DNA from: Actinomycetota bacterium
GTDB taxonomy: Bacteria; Actinomycetota; Acidimicrobiia; IMCC26256; PALSA-555
Reading direction: 5' to 3'
Assembly: GCA_016870245.1 (NCBI GenBank)
Contig: VGCA01000004.1
Coordinates: 1 to 46,127 of the forward strand
DNA: 46,127 nt
The notes under the pieces were generated by a model, which worked only from the letters and a program-made list of their open reading frames with translations, was not told the origin of the DNA and did not search any database. A program made the translations under genes and the position numbers. Below, one piece after another: positions 1 to 8,768 of the stretch (positions within the stretch are counted from its first letter, which is position 1; each line of letters begins with the position of its first letter).

Positions 1-188
1 AGGCCGCGGGCACACCCCGCTCGGTGCGCCTCGCCGACGGCGACCTGGCGGCGGCGGTGCGCGCGGCCGCTCCGGTCCCGGTCGCCGCGGTGCTCACGGG
101 CCGCCTCCCGGTCGACCACCGTCATCAGTCCAAGGTCGACCGCGTCGCGCTCGCCCGCTCGGCCACGCGCTTCCTGGCGGGTCGATGA
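1..188 (+). CDS. oleC: C-terminal fragment of a probable OleC beta-lactone synthetase (AMP-ligase family)
   Basis: This frame is open from base 3 to a TGA at 186-188; the start lies outside the window. Only about 61 residues are visible. Near the end is a PVDHRHQSKVDR segment, matching the pattern (PVD-x-RH-x-(S/A)K-x-x-R) that I recall from OleC, the adenylate-forming enzyme that turns 2-alkyl-3-hydroxyalkanoates into beta-lactones in bacterial olefin biosynthesis. The stop overlaps the start of the next gene by ATGA (185-188), so the two are translationally coupled. That next gene is a clear OleD-type reductase, which supports the call. The main alternative is another acyl-CoA ligase. Confidence 0.6.
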   Translation, partial: AAGTPRSVRLADGDLAAAVRAAAPVPVAAVLTGRLPVDHRHQSKVDRVALARSATRFLAGR

Positions 189-1144
189 GGGTCCTGGTCA
201 CGGGCGCGTCGAGCCTGATCGGCCGCGCGACCGTCGGCCGGCTCCTCGCCCGCGGCGACGACGTCACCTGCTTCCAGCGCAGCCCGTCGGGCACCGGAGC
301 CCGCGACGCGCGCGGCGACATCCGCGACCGCGGGGCCGTCCTCACGGCCACCGACGGTCACGACGTGATCGTGCACCTCGCGGCGCTCGTCGCTCCCCGT
401 CCCGCGTTCGCCGACGCGTACGCGGTCAACGTCGAGGGCACCGGGCACGTGCTCGACGCCGCGGCGGCGAGCGCGGCCCGCCTCGTGCACGTGTCGTCGC
501 CGTCGGTGGCGTTCGCCGACCATCCGGTCATCGGCGCCGGTGCGGAGCCGCCGTCGTACCGCGGCCCCGACGCCTACGCGCACGCCAAGGCCCTCGCCGA
601 GCAGCTCGTGGCCGACCGGGCCCTCCCCGGCGTGGTCGTGATCCGCCCCCACCTGGTGTGGGGGCCCGGCGACACCCAGCTCGTCGGCCGCATCGTCGAC
701 CGGGCCCGGGCCGGCCGGCTCGCGCTGCCCGACGGCGGCCGGGCCCTCGTCGACACCACCTACGTCGACGACGCCGCCGCGGCGCTGGTCGCGGCGGTCG
801 ACCGCACGTTCGACAGTGCGGAGGCGACGACCCGGCCCTGGGTCGTCACGGGCAACGAGCCCCGGCCCGTCGCCGAGCTGGTGGCCGGGATCCTCGCCGC
901 GTCCGGCGTCGCCGGGCGCCCCCGCGCGATCCCCGCTCCCGTGGCGGGAGCGATCGGCTCGATCGTGGGCCGCTGGTGGCGCGGCGACGAGCCCCCGCTC
1001 ACCCGGTTCGCCGCCCGCCAGCTGTCGGTGGCCCACACCTTCGACCAGCGCGACACCCAGCGCGTGCTCCGGTGGGCGCCCACCGTGGGGGTCGACGAGG
1101 GCCTCGCCCGGCTCAGCCGGTCTCGGGGAGCACCACCGCCTTGA
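185..1144 (+). CDS. oleD: OleD-type NAD(P)-dependent 2-alkyl-3-oxoalkanoate reductase (extended SDR)
   Basis: A 319-residue extended SDR. The Rossmann motif TGASSLIG is at residues 6-13, a Ser-rich segment SSPS at 104-107 and the catalytic Tyr131-x3-Lys135 in YAHAK. The segment RPHLVWGPGD (154-163) and the later LVDTTYVDDAA are typical of OleD and the 3-beta-HSD/epimerase family. OleD reduces the 2-alkyl-3-ketoacid made by OleA to the 3-hydroxy acid used by OleC. The start is an ATG in an ATGA overlap with the preceding oleC-like gene. It is convergent with the following dehydrogenase and overlaps it by 32 bp. OleA and OleB are not visible and would lie upstream. A generic sterol-dehydrogenase-like SDR is the alternative. 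Confidence 0.78.
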   Translation: MRVLVTGASSLIGRATVGRLLARGDDVTCFQRSPSGTGARDARGDIRDRGAVLTATDGHDVIVHLAALVAPRPAFADAYAVNVEGTGHVLDAAAASAARLVHVSSPSVAFADHPVIGAGAEPPSYRGPDAYAHAKALAEQLVADRALPGVVVIRPHLVWGPGDTQLVGRIVDRARAGRLALPDGGRALVDTTYVDDAAAALVAAVDRTFDSAEATTRPWVVTGNEPRPVAELVAGILAASGVAGRPRAIPAPVAGAIGSIVGRWWRGDEPPLTRFAARQLSVAHTFDQRDTQRVLRWAPTVGVDEGLARLSRSRGAPPP

Positions 1145-2177
1145 TCGCCTCGCCGCGGCCGGCCACGCCGATCGCGGCCTCGGCGTCCGCGAGGGGCGCC
1201 CGGTGGGCGACCAGGTCGGCGAAGCCGAGTCGGGCGCCGTGGTCGCGCGCGAGGGCGATCGTGGCGGTGTAGTCGTCGAAGCGTGACGGCCCCAGGCTGC
1301 CGATCACCCGCTGGCTGAGGTTGTTGAGCCGAACGACGTCGAGCTCCACGGTCTGGTGCCCCGAGTAGATGCCGAGGACGAGGTAGCGCCCGCCGGGGGC
1401 GAGCAGCGCCATCCCCTCGGGGAACGCCTCCACCCGGCCGGTCGCCTCGACGATCACCTCGGGCCACCGTCCGCCGGTGAGGTCGAGCACCGCCTCGCGC
1501 CGCTCCGCCTCGGACGTGCCGACGAGCGGGATCACCGTCGACGCGCCGAGGCGGGCCGCGGCGGCGAGCCGGTCGTCGGGGGCGCCGATGACGATCACCT
1601 GCGCGGCGGGGCCGAGCGCGGCGAGCAGCGTCACCGACAGGCCGACCGGGCCACTCCCCTGCACGAGCACCGCCTGACCCGGTTCGATCGGCCCGAGCCG
1701 GTCGAGGCCGCCGAGCGCGGTGGGCATGGCGCAGCCGAACGCGATCACCGCCTCGGGATCGACGCCGGCGGGGATCCGGTAGCAGTGGTTCTCCGGGCCG
1801 AGCGTGGCGTAGTCCTGGTACGACGCAGGGTTGGGCACATCGTCGGGCGGGGGCCACCCCGTGGCCGGGAACGAGCCGGGCGTGGGACCCGACGGCGTCC
1901 AGTAGACGAGGTCACCCGCGCGCAGCGGCTCACCCGCCCCGTCGACGGTCCGCCCGGCGCCGAGCGCCTCCACCCGCCCGATGCCCTCGTGGCCGAAGCA
2001 CACCGGACGCCCCGGGTCGGGCTGGTCGCCGCTCAGCCGGTGCGCGTCGCTCCCGCACACCCCGCCGATCACGGTGCGCAGGAGCACGTGGCCGGGTCCC
2101 GGGTCGGGCACGGCACCGACGCGCAGCTCGAGCGGACGCCCGTTGCCCGTGAAGACCAGCCGTCGTCCCTCGCGCAC
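1113..2177 (-). CDS. Zinc-type medium-chain alcohol dehydrogenase
   Basis: A 354-residue MDR-family dehydrogenase with a GTG start preceded by a GAGGGGACC ribosome-binding site. Catalytic zinc ligands are recognisable as Cys41 (GGVCGSD), His63-Glu64 (FGHEG) and Cys149 (FGCAMPTA). The NAD(P)-binding glycine motif is VQGSGPVG at 172-179. The four-cysteine structural-zinc lobe of classical liver-type enzymes is absent and replaced by a Pro/Gly-rich loop around residues 93-112. This resembles the MDR subgroup that includes phosphonate-associated and sorbitol-type dehydrogenases. The substrate is unknown. Its end overlaps the 3' end of oleD by 32 bp on the opposite strand. Confidence 0.85.
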   Translation of the reverse strand: MREGRRLVFTGNGRPLELRVGAVPDPGPGHVLLRTVIGGVCGSDAHRLSGDQPDPGRPVCFGHEGIGRVEALGAGRTVDGAGEPLRAGDLVYWTPSGPTPGSFPATGWPPPDDVPNPASYQDYATLGPENHCYRIPAGVDPEAVIAFGCAMPTALGGLDRLGPIEPGQAVLVQGSGPVGLSVTLLAALGPAAQVIVIGAPDDRLAAAARLGASTVIPLVGTSEAERREAVLDLTGGRWPEVIVEATGRVEAFPEGMALLAPGGRYLVLGIYSGHQTVELDVVRLNNLSQRVIGSLGPSRFDDYTATIALARDHGARLGFADLVAHRAPLADAEAAIGVAGRGEAIKAVVLPETG

Positions 2178-2232
2178 CCCGGTCCCCCTCGCCGCGTCGT
2201 TCGCCGAACCCTACGTCGGACCGGGCCAGCGG

Positions 2233-3720
2233 TCAGTCGGAGTCGACGTCGCCGTGGAGGTCGGGGAACACGAGCAGCTCGGGATCGGCGAGCGGGAGCT
2301 CACCCTGCTCGCGCGCGCTGTGTCGGGGCAGGCCGAACATCAGCAGCACCTGCACCGCGGCGAACGCCAAGGTGATCCACATCACCCACTCCAGCCCGTC
2401 GAGGTACGGCTGGAGCCGCTCGCTGCTCCCCACCGCGCCGTAGAACGCGACCCCGTACACCGCGATGCCGATCGCGCTCGACAGCTGGAGACCGGTCGAC
2501 TGCACACCGGCGGCGCTCCCCGCGTCGGGCTGGGGCACGTCGGACAGGACGATCGCGACGACGGCGGCGATCGAGATGCCGAGCGAGAACCCCACGAGCA
2601 TGAACCCGGGGATCAGCGCGATCACCTGCGCGTCTCCCGCGCCGCCCGAGATCGCGACGAGCAGCACGATCGCGGCGAGCGCGGTGCTGGCGGCGCCGAA
2701 CGCGATGGTGAGCCGCCCGAACCGGCGCAGGAGGGGCGCGGTGACGAGCGAGCCGACCATGTTGGCCAGCGGCATCGGGCAGGCGATGAGTGCGGCTTCG
2801 AACGCGTCCCTCCCGAACCCGATCTGCACCGTCAGGATCAGGTAGAGCGGAAGCGCCGCGGCGACGAGCCCGACGAGCAGCGTGATCGCGTTGCCCACGC
2901 GGAACGTGCGGATGCGGAACAGGTCGGGGTTCACCAACGGCGATCCGCCGCGGCGCACGAGTCGCCGTTGGTAGCCGAGGAACGCGATGAACACCGGCAC
3001 CGCCGCGGCGAGCAGTGCGAAGACCCAGACCGGCCAGCCGACGCTGCGGCCCTTGATGAGCGGGAACATGACGAGGAACGAGACGACGGCGAGGATCAGC
3101 GCGCCCGGGACGTCGAGCCGCCCCGTCGCCTCCGGCTCGAGGTGCGGGACCTCGCGCCGCGCCACGAACCAGAGGAGCAGCGACGGCAGCACGAACGGGG
3201 CGAACGCCCACCGCCACCCGAGCCCCCACAGGTCGGCGGCCATCAGCGCGCCGCCGAGCAGCTGCCCGACGGTGAACCCGGCGCCGGCCGCGGTGAGGTA
3301 CACGGCGAACGCGCGGGTGCGCGTGTGCCCCCGGTAGGTGCGCTGGATCACGGCCGAGAGCTGGGGCGCCATGAGCCCGCCGGCGAAGCCCTGGAGCATC
3401 CGGGCCGCGAGCAGCGCGACCACGCCGGGTGACACCGCCTGGAGCGCGATCGCCGCGATGAAGAGCCCGTAGCCCCACATGAGGAGCCGGCGCGCCCCGA
3501 ACAGGTCGCCGAGACGGCCCGAGAGCACGAGCACCAACGAGAACGAGAGCCCGAACAGCGACGCGAACCACTGGAGGTCGGAGTTGCTCGCGCCGAGCCC
3601 CGACTGGATCGACGGCAACGCCATCGACGTCGACCCGTTGACCAGCACGTTGACGAACTGGATCGCGGTGACGACGACGAACGCCGGGTGGCGCAGCGAG
3701 GTCGGGCGCTCGGTGTCCAC
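2233..3720 (-). CDS. MFS multidrug-type transporter (DHA2/EmrB-like)
   Basis: A 495-residue integral membrane protein of the major facilitator superfamily. Its length and the number of hydrophobic segments suit a 14-helix DHA2-type drug:proton antiporter. MFS motif A is visible after the second helix as GRLGDLFGARR (residues 68-78). The antiporter-associated glycine-rich segment GAGFTVGQLLGG lies in the fifth helix. The cytoplasmic C-terminus is acidic. The start is GTG. No adjacent regulator suggests its substrate. It lies 48 bp downstream of the dimeric-barrel-like gene on the same strand, so the two may be co-transcribed. Confidence 0.88.
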   Translation of the reverse strand: MDTERPTSLRHPAFVVVTAIQFVNVLVNGSTSMALPSIQSGLGASNSDLQWFASLFGLSFSLVLVLSGRLGDLFGARRLLMWGYGLFIAAIALQAVSPGVVALLAARMLQGFAGGLMAPQLSAVIQRTYRGHTRTRAFAVYLTAAGAGFTVGQLLGGALMAADLWGLGWRWAFAPFVLPSLLLWFVARREVPHLEPEATGRLDVPGALILAVVSFLVMFPLIKGRSVGWPVWVFALLAAAVPVFIAFLGYQRRLVRRGGSPLVNPDLFRIRTFRVGNAITLLVGLVAAALPLYLILTVQIGFGRDAFEAALIACPMPLANMVGSLVTAPLLRRFGRLTIAFGAASTALAAIVLLVAISGGAGDAQVIALIPGFMLVGFSLGISIAAVVAIVLSDVPQPDAGSAAGVQSTGLQLSSAIGIAVYGVAFYGAVGSSERLQPYLDGLEWVMWITLAFAAVQVLLMFGLPRHSAREQGELPLADPELLVFPDLHGDVDSD

Positions 3721-3768
3721 GGGCTCGGTCGGGTTCGGGTCCGGCGCCAGCCGTCGGCGGGGGCGGGA

Positions 3769-4551
3769 TCAGTCGTCGAGCGCGACGGGACGGTTGCCCT
3801 GGAGCCACTCGTCGAGGGTGGCGTCCTCCCAGTCGTCGGGCCCGTAGACCGTGCGCGGGAGCGGCGTCATGATGTGGGTGTCGCCCCCGGTGACGAAGCC
3901 CGCCGACACCTGCTCCCACGCCACGATGCGGTCGTCGACCTCGCCGTCGTCGGCCAGGCCGCGGGTGGCGTCGCGGTTCTTGCGGTAGGTGAGGTTGGCG
4001 GGGATGTCGGTGGCCCACACCATCACGACCTCGTGCTGGTTGTTGAGCACCTCGTAGAGCCCGGTGGCCTGGTGCCCGTAGTCGGCCATCAGCGGCGCCC
4101 GCACCTCGGCCACCGCGGCGAGGAAGTCGAGCGCGCTGCCCGGCCGCACGGTGAGGATCTCGTTGACGAAGAGCGTCCCCTTGATCCCCGCGTCGCGGAT
4201 CTCGGCGGTGGTGGGGCTGCCGGGCACCCCGCCGCACAGCCGGTCGAACCCGCCGGTGCGCCACGCCGCGGCCTTGTCCCACCAGTCGCCGTAGAAGGCC
4301 TTGCGCCGCTTGAGGTTCTGGCGGTCGGCGTTCATCGCCCACGCGTCCCAGCCCCGCTCCCCCACGTCCCAGATGTTGATCACCTGGGGCCAGCGGCCGC
4401 CGCCGGCGGAGTTCACGTAGAAGGAGCCCTGGAGGTTGTACATGTCGGGCATCACCAGGACGGGGTCCTTCCAGAGGTGCTCCATGTAGTCGTACTGGCC
4501 CTGGCCGACGATGTCGACGACCTCGTACAGGTACAGGCTGCGGCTCGGCAC
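3769..4551 (-). CDS. Conserved hypothetical protein, possible dimeric alpha-beta barrel (NIPSNAP/EthD-like)
   Basis: A 260-residue soluble protein with a GTG start and no signal peptide or membrane segment. I do not recognise the family with confidence. The N-terminus (SLYLYEVVDIVGQGQYDYMEH) has the strand-then-helix pattern that opens NIPSNAP or EthD-type ferredoxin-like folds. A similar pattern recurs around residues 132-172 (TLFVNEILTV ... LYEVLNNQHEVVMVW), suggesting two tandem copies. It is rich in Trp and Tyr. It is divergent from the flavoprotein gene at 4661, with 109 bp between. A function in oxidative catabolism would fit the neighbourhood but is not shown by the sequence. Confidence 0.7.
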   Translation of the reverse strand: MPSRSLYLYEVVDIVGQGQYDYMEHLWKDPVLVMPDMYNLQGSFYVNSAGGGRWPQVINIWDVGERGWDAWAMNADRQNLKRRKAFYGDWWDKAAAWRTGGFDRLCGGVPGSPTTAEIRDAGIKGTLFVNEILTVRPGSALDFLAAVAEVRAPLMADYGHQATGLYEVLNNQHEVVMVWATDIPANLTYRKNRDATRGLADDGEVDDRIVAWEQVSAGFVTGGDTHIMTPLPRTVYGPDDWEDATLDEWLQGNRPVALDD

Positions 4552-4660
4552 GGGGCGGACTCCTCGGACGACGGCGGACGGGGCATCTTCTCAGGTGCGG
4601 GCGTCCCGTGGGGAAGGCGCCGGGACCGGCTCGCGCGACGGGCCGTGGCAGGCTGCGGCG

Positions 4661-5599
4661 ATGTTCGCCAACCGTGTCACCGCGCTGCTCGGGGTGGAGA
4701 TCCCGATCGTCCAGGCCCCGATGGGCTACATCGCCCGGTCGCCCCTGGCCGCCGCGGTGTCGAACGCGGGGGCGATGGGGATCATCGAGACCTCGTCGGG
4801 CGAGCTCGACGCGGTCCGGGAGGAGATCCGGCGCATGCGCAATCTCACCGACCGGCCCTTCGGCGTCAACATCGCCCAGAACCTCGTGCGCGACGACTCG
4901 ATCGTCGACTTCGTGGTGGGCAACGGCGTGCGGTTCGTGACCACCTCCGCCGGCGATCCCAACCGGTTCACCGCCCGCCTCAAGGACGCGGACCTGACCG
5001 TCTTCCACGTCGTGCCGAGCCTGCGCGCCGCGCTGAAGGCGGTCGACGCGGGCGTCGACGGCCTGGTGGTCGAGGGCTCCGAGGGGGGCGGGTTCAAGAA
5101 CCCCAAGGACGTCTCGACGATGGTGCTGCTCCCGCTCGTGGCCTCACGGGTCGACGTGCCGATCATCGCCGCCGGCGGGTTCGTCGACGGGCGCACGATG
5201 GCCGCGGCGTTGGCGCTCGGCGCCGAGGGCGTGCAGATGGGCACCCGCATGGTCGCGACCGCCGAGTCGCCGATCCACGACAACTGGAAGCAGGCGATCG
5301 TGGCCGCGCCGGAGACGGGCACCGTGCTGCTGAACCGCCACGCCGCCCCGGCGGTGCGGGTGCTGCGCACCGAGCTGGCGGAGACCTACGAGTTCGACAC
5401 CACGCGCAACGCGATGGAGGCCATGGCCCGCCACCGGGACCTCTACTTCGCGGGCGATCTCACCGCGGGGCTGCCGTTCGCCGGGCAGGTGTCGGGGCGG
5501 ATCGACGCGATCCGTCCCGTCGCCGAGGTCATCGACGAGTGCGCACGCGACTGCCTCGACGTGATCGCCGACCTCGCGCGGCGCTACCCACCCGCCTGA
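4661..5599 (+). CDS. Nitronate-monooxygenase-like FMN oxidoreductase lacking the usual catalytic His
   Basis: A 312-residue TIM-barrel flavoprotein of the 2-nitropropane dioxygenase/YrpB family. The start is the ATG at 4661 because homology to the family begins there (VEIPIVQAPMG); the frame stays open upstream without recognisable sequence. FMN-phosphate-binding segments AAGGFVDG (residues 170-177) and the downstream GVQMGTR are present. In true nitronate monooxygenases, and in FabK, the loop reads like AGGH with a catalytic histidine. Here it is EGSEGGGFKN (138-147), with Phe145 where His is expected. It is therefore better called an NAD(P)H-dependent flavin oxidoreductase of unknown substrate. 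It is followed by the esterase 51 bp downstream. Confidence 0.82.
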   Translation: MFANRVTALLGVEIPIVQAPMGYIARSPLAAAVSNAGAMGIIETSSGELDAVREEIRRMRNLTDRPFGVNIAQNLVRDDSIVDFVVGNGVRFVTTSAGDPNRFTARLKDADLTVFHVVPSLRAALKAVDAGVDGLVVEGSEGGGFKNPKDVSTMVLLPLVASRVDVPIIAAGGFVDGRTMAAALALGAEGVQMGTRMVATAESPIHDNWKQAIVAAPETGTVLLNRHAAPAVRVLRTELAETYEFDTTRNAMEAMARHRDLYFAGDLTAGLPFAGQVSGRIDAIRPVAEVIDECARDCLDVIADLARRYPPA

Positions 5600-5650
5600 G
5601 CCGGCAACCGCGGTCGCACGCTCCCCGGTGCGCGACGGAGAATGCAGGCG

Positions 5651-7108
5651 ATGGGGATCGAGATCACCACCGGGGCCGGGCGGCTGGGCGGCGGGCGCGC
5701 CGGCGGCATCACGCGGTTCCTGGGCATCCCCTACGGCGCGCCGACCTCGGGTGCGCGCCGGTTCCGGCTGCCGGAGCCCGTGGAGCCGTGGGCGGGCGTG
5801 CGCGACGCGACGACCTTCGGGCCCACCTGCCCGCAGACCGACATGAGCGGCGGGCCCCGCCGGAACCGTCATCTCGACCCCACCCCCGAGGGCGAGGACT
5901 GTCTCGTCCTCAACGTGTGGACCCCCGGGTGCGACGACCGGCGCCGCCCGGTCATGGTGTGGTTCCACGGGGGTGGCCTCCACGCGGGCTCGGCGTCGGA
6001 GCGCGTCACCGACGGAGCGGCCCTGGCCCGCCACGGCGACGTCGTGGTCGTGGGGGTCAACCACCGCCTCGGCGTGCTCGGGTTCTGCCATCTCGGTCCG
6101 ACCATGGGGCCCGAGCTGGCGTCGGCGGGGATGGTGGGGATGGCGGACACGGTGGCGGCGCTGCGATGGGTGCGCGACGAGATCGCGGCGTTCGGGGGCG
6201 ATCCCGACACCGTGACGATCTTCGGCCAGTCGGGCGGAGGCCAGAAGACCGGTCTGCTCCTCGCGATGCCGTCGGCCGCCGGGCTGTTCCACCGGGCCGT
6301 CTGCCAGAGCGGCTTCATGCTCCACGCCGGCAACCGGATGGACCCGGCCGAGCTCGCCGACTTCGTCCTCGGCGAGGTGAGGGTGGCCGCCGGCGACCTC
6401 GAGCACCTGCAGTCGCTCCCGGTCGGCGAGATCGTGCGCGCCGCGGAGGTCGCGACGGAGCGGTTCGGATCGATGGCGTTCTGCGGTGTGGTCGACGGCG
6501 AGGTGCTCCCCGCGCAGCCGGCCGATCTCATCGCGCGCGGCGCGTCGGCCCACGTGCCGCTGCTCCTCGGCACGACCGCCCACGAGTTCCGGGGCGTGGG
6601 CCGGGCCCCGGGCATCGACGCGATGGGCGACGCCGGGCTCCGGGCCATGCTCGGTGGCGTGATCGGGCGGGCCGACACCGGCGCCGGCACCGACGCACCG
6701 ATCGCCGCGTACCGTCACGCCTTCCCCGACGCCGACCCGGGGTTCCTGTTCGGCGAGATCTTCACCGACTACCTGACCATGGGAGTGGAGCGCACCGCCG
6801 ACGCCCGCGCCGCGGCGGGCGGGGCGCCGGTGCACCGATACGTCTTCGCGCCGGCGCCGGCGCTCCACAGCGGCGAGCTGCCGCCGCTGTTCCGGTACCG
6901 GGACGACGGTCCGATCGCCGACCTCATGGGCGACACCTGGACGGCGTTCGCCCGCACCGGCCACCCGCAGCACGCCGGGCTGCCCGACTGGCCGGCCTAC
7001 GACCGCGCCCGGCGGAGCACGATGTACCTCGACCGGCCGCCGGCGGTGGCCACCGACCCCTTCCGCGAGGTCCGCGACCGCTGGGCCCCGATCGCGTCGA
7101 CCCTCTGA
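5651..7108 (+). CDS. Type B carboxylesterase
   Basis: A 485-residue alpha/beta hydrolase of the para-nitrobenzyl-esterase/cholinesterase family. Markers are EDCLVLNVWTP, the oxyanion-hole loop WFHGGGLHAG and the nucleophile elbow FGQSGGG with Ser194. Probable Glu312 is in TTAHEF and His406 in ALHSGELPPLF. The elbow reads GQSGGG rather than the common GESAGG. I chose the ATG at 5651 because a GGAG at 5636-5639 is well spaced from it; an in-frame ATG at 5642 is too close to that site. It has no signal peptide and is probably cytoplasmic. It may hydrolyse an ester or lactone produced by the Baeyer-Villiger enzymes encoded next door, but that is inference. Confidence 0.88.
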   Translation: MGIEITTGAGRLGGGRAGGITRFLGIPYGAPTSGARRFRLPEPVEPWAGVRDATTFGPTCPQTDMSGGPRRNRHLDPTPEGEDCLVLNVWTPGCDDRRRPVMVWFHGGGLHAGSASERVTDGAALARHGDVVVVGVNHRLGVLGFCHLGPTMGPELASAGMVGMADTVAALRWVRDEIAAFGGDPDTVTIFGQSGGGQKTGLLLAMPSAAGLFHRAVCQSGFMLHAGNRMDPAELADFVLGEVRVAAGDLEHLQSLPVGEIVRAAEVATERFGSMAFCGVVDGEVLPAQPADLIARGASAHVPLLLGTTAHEFRGVGRAPGIDAMGDAGLRAMLGGVIGRADTGAGTDAPIAAYRHAFPDADPGFLFGEIFTDYLTMGVERTADARAAAGGAPVHRYVFAPAPALHSGELPPLFRYRDDGPIADLMGDTWTAFARTGHPQHAGLPDWPAYDRARRSTMYLDRPPAVATDPFREVRDRWAPIASTL

Positions 7109-7181
7109 GCCGCGCGGGACGGCGGCGGGGCATGGGACCTCCGGCACGCCTCGGGACCGCTCCGGGTGACAGGATCCTGCG

Positions 7182-8768
7182 ATGACGAGCGAGACGAGCG
7201 AGACGACGCCGGCCGACGGGCACGACCGGCGGATCGTGGTGATCGGTGCCGGTCCCGGAGGCCTCAGCTCCGGGTACTACCTGCGTGGGGCGGGCTACGC
7301 CGACGTCACGATCTACGAGCGCGACGGCGATGTGGGCGGGACGTGGCAGCGCAGCCGGTACCCGGGCCTGGCGTGCGACGTGATGAGCCACTTCTACTGC
7401 TTCACCTGGAACCTCAACCCGGCGTGGACCCGGTCGTACGCGACCCAGCCGGAGATCCTCGCCTACATGCGCCAGACGGTCGCCGACTTCGACCTGTGGC
7501 CGATGATCCGGCTGAACACCGGCATCGCCGGTTGCGCCTGGGACGACGACGCGGGGCACTGGCGGGTCACCACGGTCACCGGTGAGCACATCGACGCCGA
7601 CGTGGTGATCAGCGCGCAGGGGATGTTCGGCGAGATCAAGTACCCCGACATCGAGGGCCGCGACTCGTTCGCGGGCGTGTCGATGCACACGGGGGCGTGG
7701 GACGAGTCCCTCGACCTCACCGGCAAGCGGGTCGGCGTGATCGGCAGCGCCGCCAGCGCGGTGCAGTCGATCCCGGTGATCGCCCAGATCGCCGATCAGC
7801 TCACCGTGTTCCAGCGCTCACCCAACTGGGTGCTGCCCAAGGAGGACTACGCCCACACGCCGGAGCAGCTCGAGGCGTTCCGCACCGACCGGGCCGCGCT
7901 GCTCGAGCACTACGACGGGATCCGGTCGACGATCGCCCCGGCGATCCCGTTCTCCAACCCCGAGTCGATCCAGATGGCCGAGTTCGTCGCCGCGTGCGCC
8001 CTCGAGGTGGTGGAGGACCCCGAGGTGCGGGCCAAGCTCACGCCCACCACCCCGTGGGGCTGCACCCGGCCGCTGTTCTCCAACGACTACTTCGCCACCT
8101 ACAACCGGGAGAACGTCACGCTGGTGACCGACGCGGTCGAGCGGATCACCCCGACGGGGATCGTCACGGCCGACGGCGCCGAGCACGACCTCGACGTGAT
8201 CGTGTTCGCCACCGGCTACCACGTCGACAAGTTCGCGTCCCGCATCCCGATCACCGGGCGCGGCGGCCTCCCGCTCACCGAGGCGTGGTCCGACGGCGCG
8301 CAGGCCTACCTCGGCGTCACCACCGCCGGGTTCCCCAACCTCTTCATGCTCTACGGCCCCAACACCAACCAGGGCTCGCTGATCCCGATGATCGAGTCGT
8401 CGGTGGAGTACGTGGTGCGGCTGCTCCGGGAGATGGATGCAGCCGGCGTCGGCTGGATCGACGTGAAGCGCGACGTGATGGACGACTACAACGCCCGACT
8501 GCAGACCGCGCTCGACGGGTTCGACGTGTGGAAGGCCGGTTGCCACCACTACTACCTCGCCGAGTCGGGCCGGATGGTCACGCAGTACCCCTGGTCGATG
8601 CTCGACTACCGAGCGTCGACCGAGGCGTCGAGCCTCGACGACTTCGAGCTCGGGGGGAGTCGCCCGCACCCGGGGCGGGTGACCTCGCGGCGGGCGGCGG
8701 GCTCCTGCCCCTCGGCCATCGGGCGTGGTCGCGGTCGCCGCAGCGATCCTCGCAGTCAGTCGAGGTGA
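7182..8768 (+). CDS. Flavin-containing (Baeyer-Villiger-type) monooxygenase
   Basis: A 528-residue class B flavoprotein monooxygenase. The FAD-binding GAGPGG is at residues 22-27. The NADPH-binding glycine motif GSAASA is at 188-193, and the Baeyer-Villiger fingerprint F-x-G-x3-H-x3-W is met by Phe163 to Trp173 (FAGVSMHTGAW). A later ATGYH segment is also typical. Such enzymes insert oxygen next to a ketone to give an ester or lactone using NADPH and O2. The last roughly 35 residues are a low-complexity Arg/Ser/Gly-rich tail. It is about the same size as, and clearly paralogous to, the gene at 10450-11922. Its 3' end overlaps the converging gene by 13 bp. Confidence 0.87.
   Translation: MTSETSETTPADGHDRRIVVIGAGPGGLSSGYYLRGAGYADVTIYERDGDVGGTWQRSRYPGLACDVMSHFYCFTWNLNPAWTRSYATQPEILAYMRQTVADFDLWPMIRLNTGIAGCAWDDDAGHWRVTTVTGEHIDADVVISAQGMFGEIKYPDIEGRDSFAGVSMHTGAWDESLDLTGKRVGVIGSAASAVQSIPVIAQIADQLTVFQRSPNWVLPKEDYAHTPEQLEAFRTDRAALLEHYDGIRSTIAPAIPFSNPESIQMAEFVAACALEVVEDPEVRAKLTPTTPWGCTRPLFSNDYFATYNRENVTLVTDAVERITPTGIVTADGAEHDLDVIVFATGYHVDKFASRIPITGRGGLPLTEAWSDGAQAYLGVTTAGFPNLFMLYGPNTNQGSLIPMIESSVEYVVRLLREMDAAGVGWIDVKRDVMDDYNARLQTALDGFDVWKAGCHHYYLAESGRMVTQYPWSMLDYRASTEASSLDDFELGGSRPHPGRVTSRRAAGSCPSAIGRGRGRRSDPRSQSR

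Noticed and set aside
7170-7179. CAGGATCCTG palindrome just upstream of the monooxygenase start as an operator or leaderless -10
   Set aside because: It is short, a 10-bp palindrome is not rare in such DNA, and it has no second copy or clear -35; kept only as a note.
2300-7185. Very long open frames opposite or across real genes, such as a 902-residue frame on the minus strand and a 1165-residue frame on the plus strand
   Set aside because: They are Arg/Pro/Gly/Ala-rich shadows produced by very high GC. They lack domain patterns and overlap well-supported genes. The same applies to long frames at 20173-22911, 22647-25328 and the upstream part of 39749-43168.
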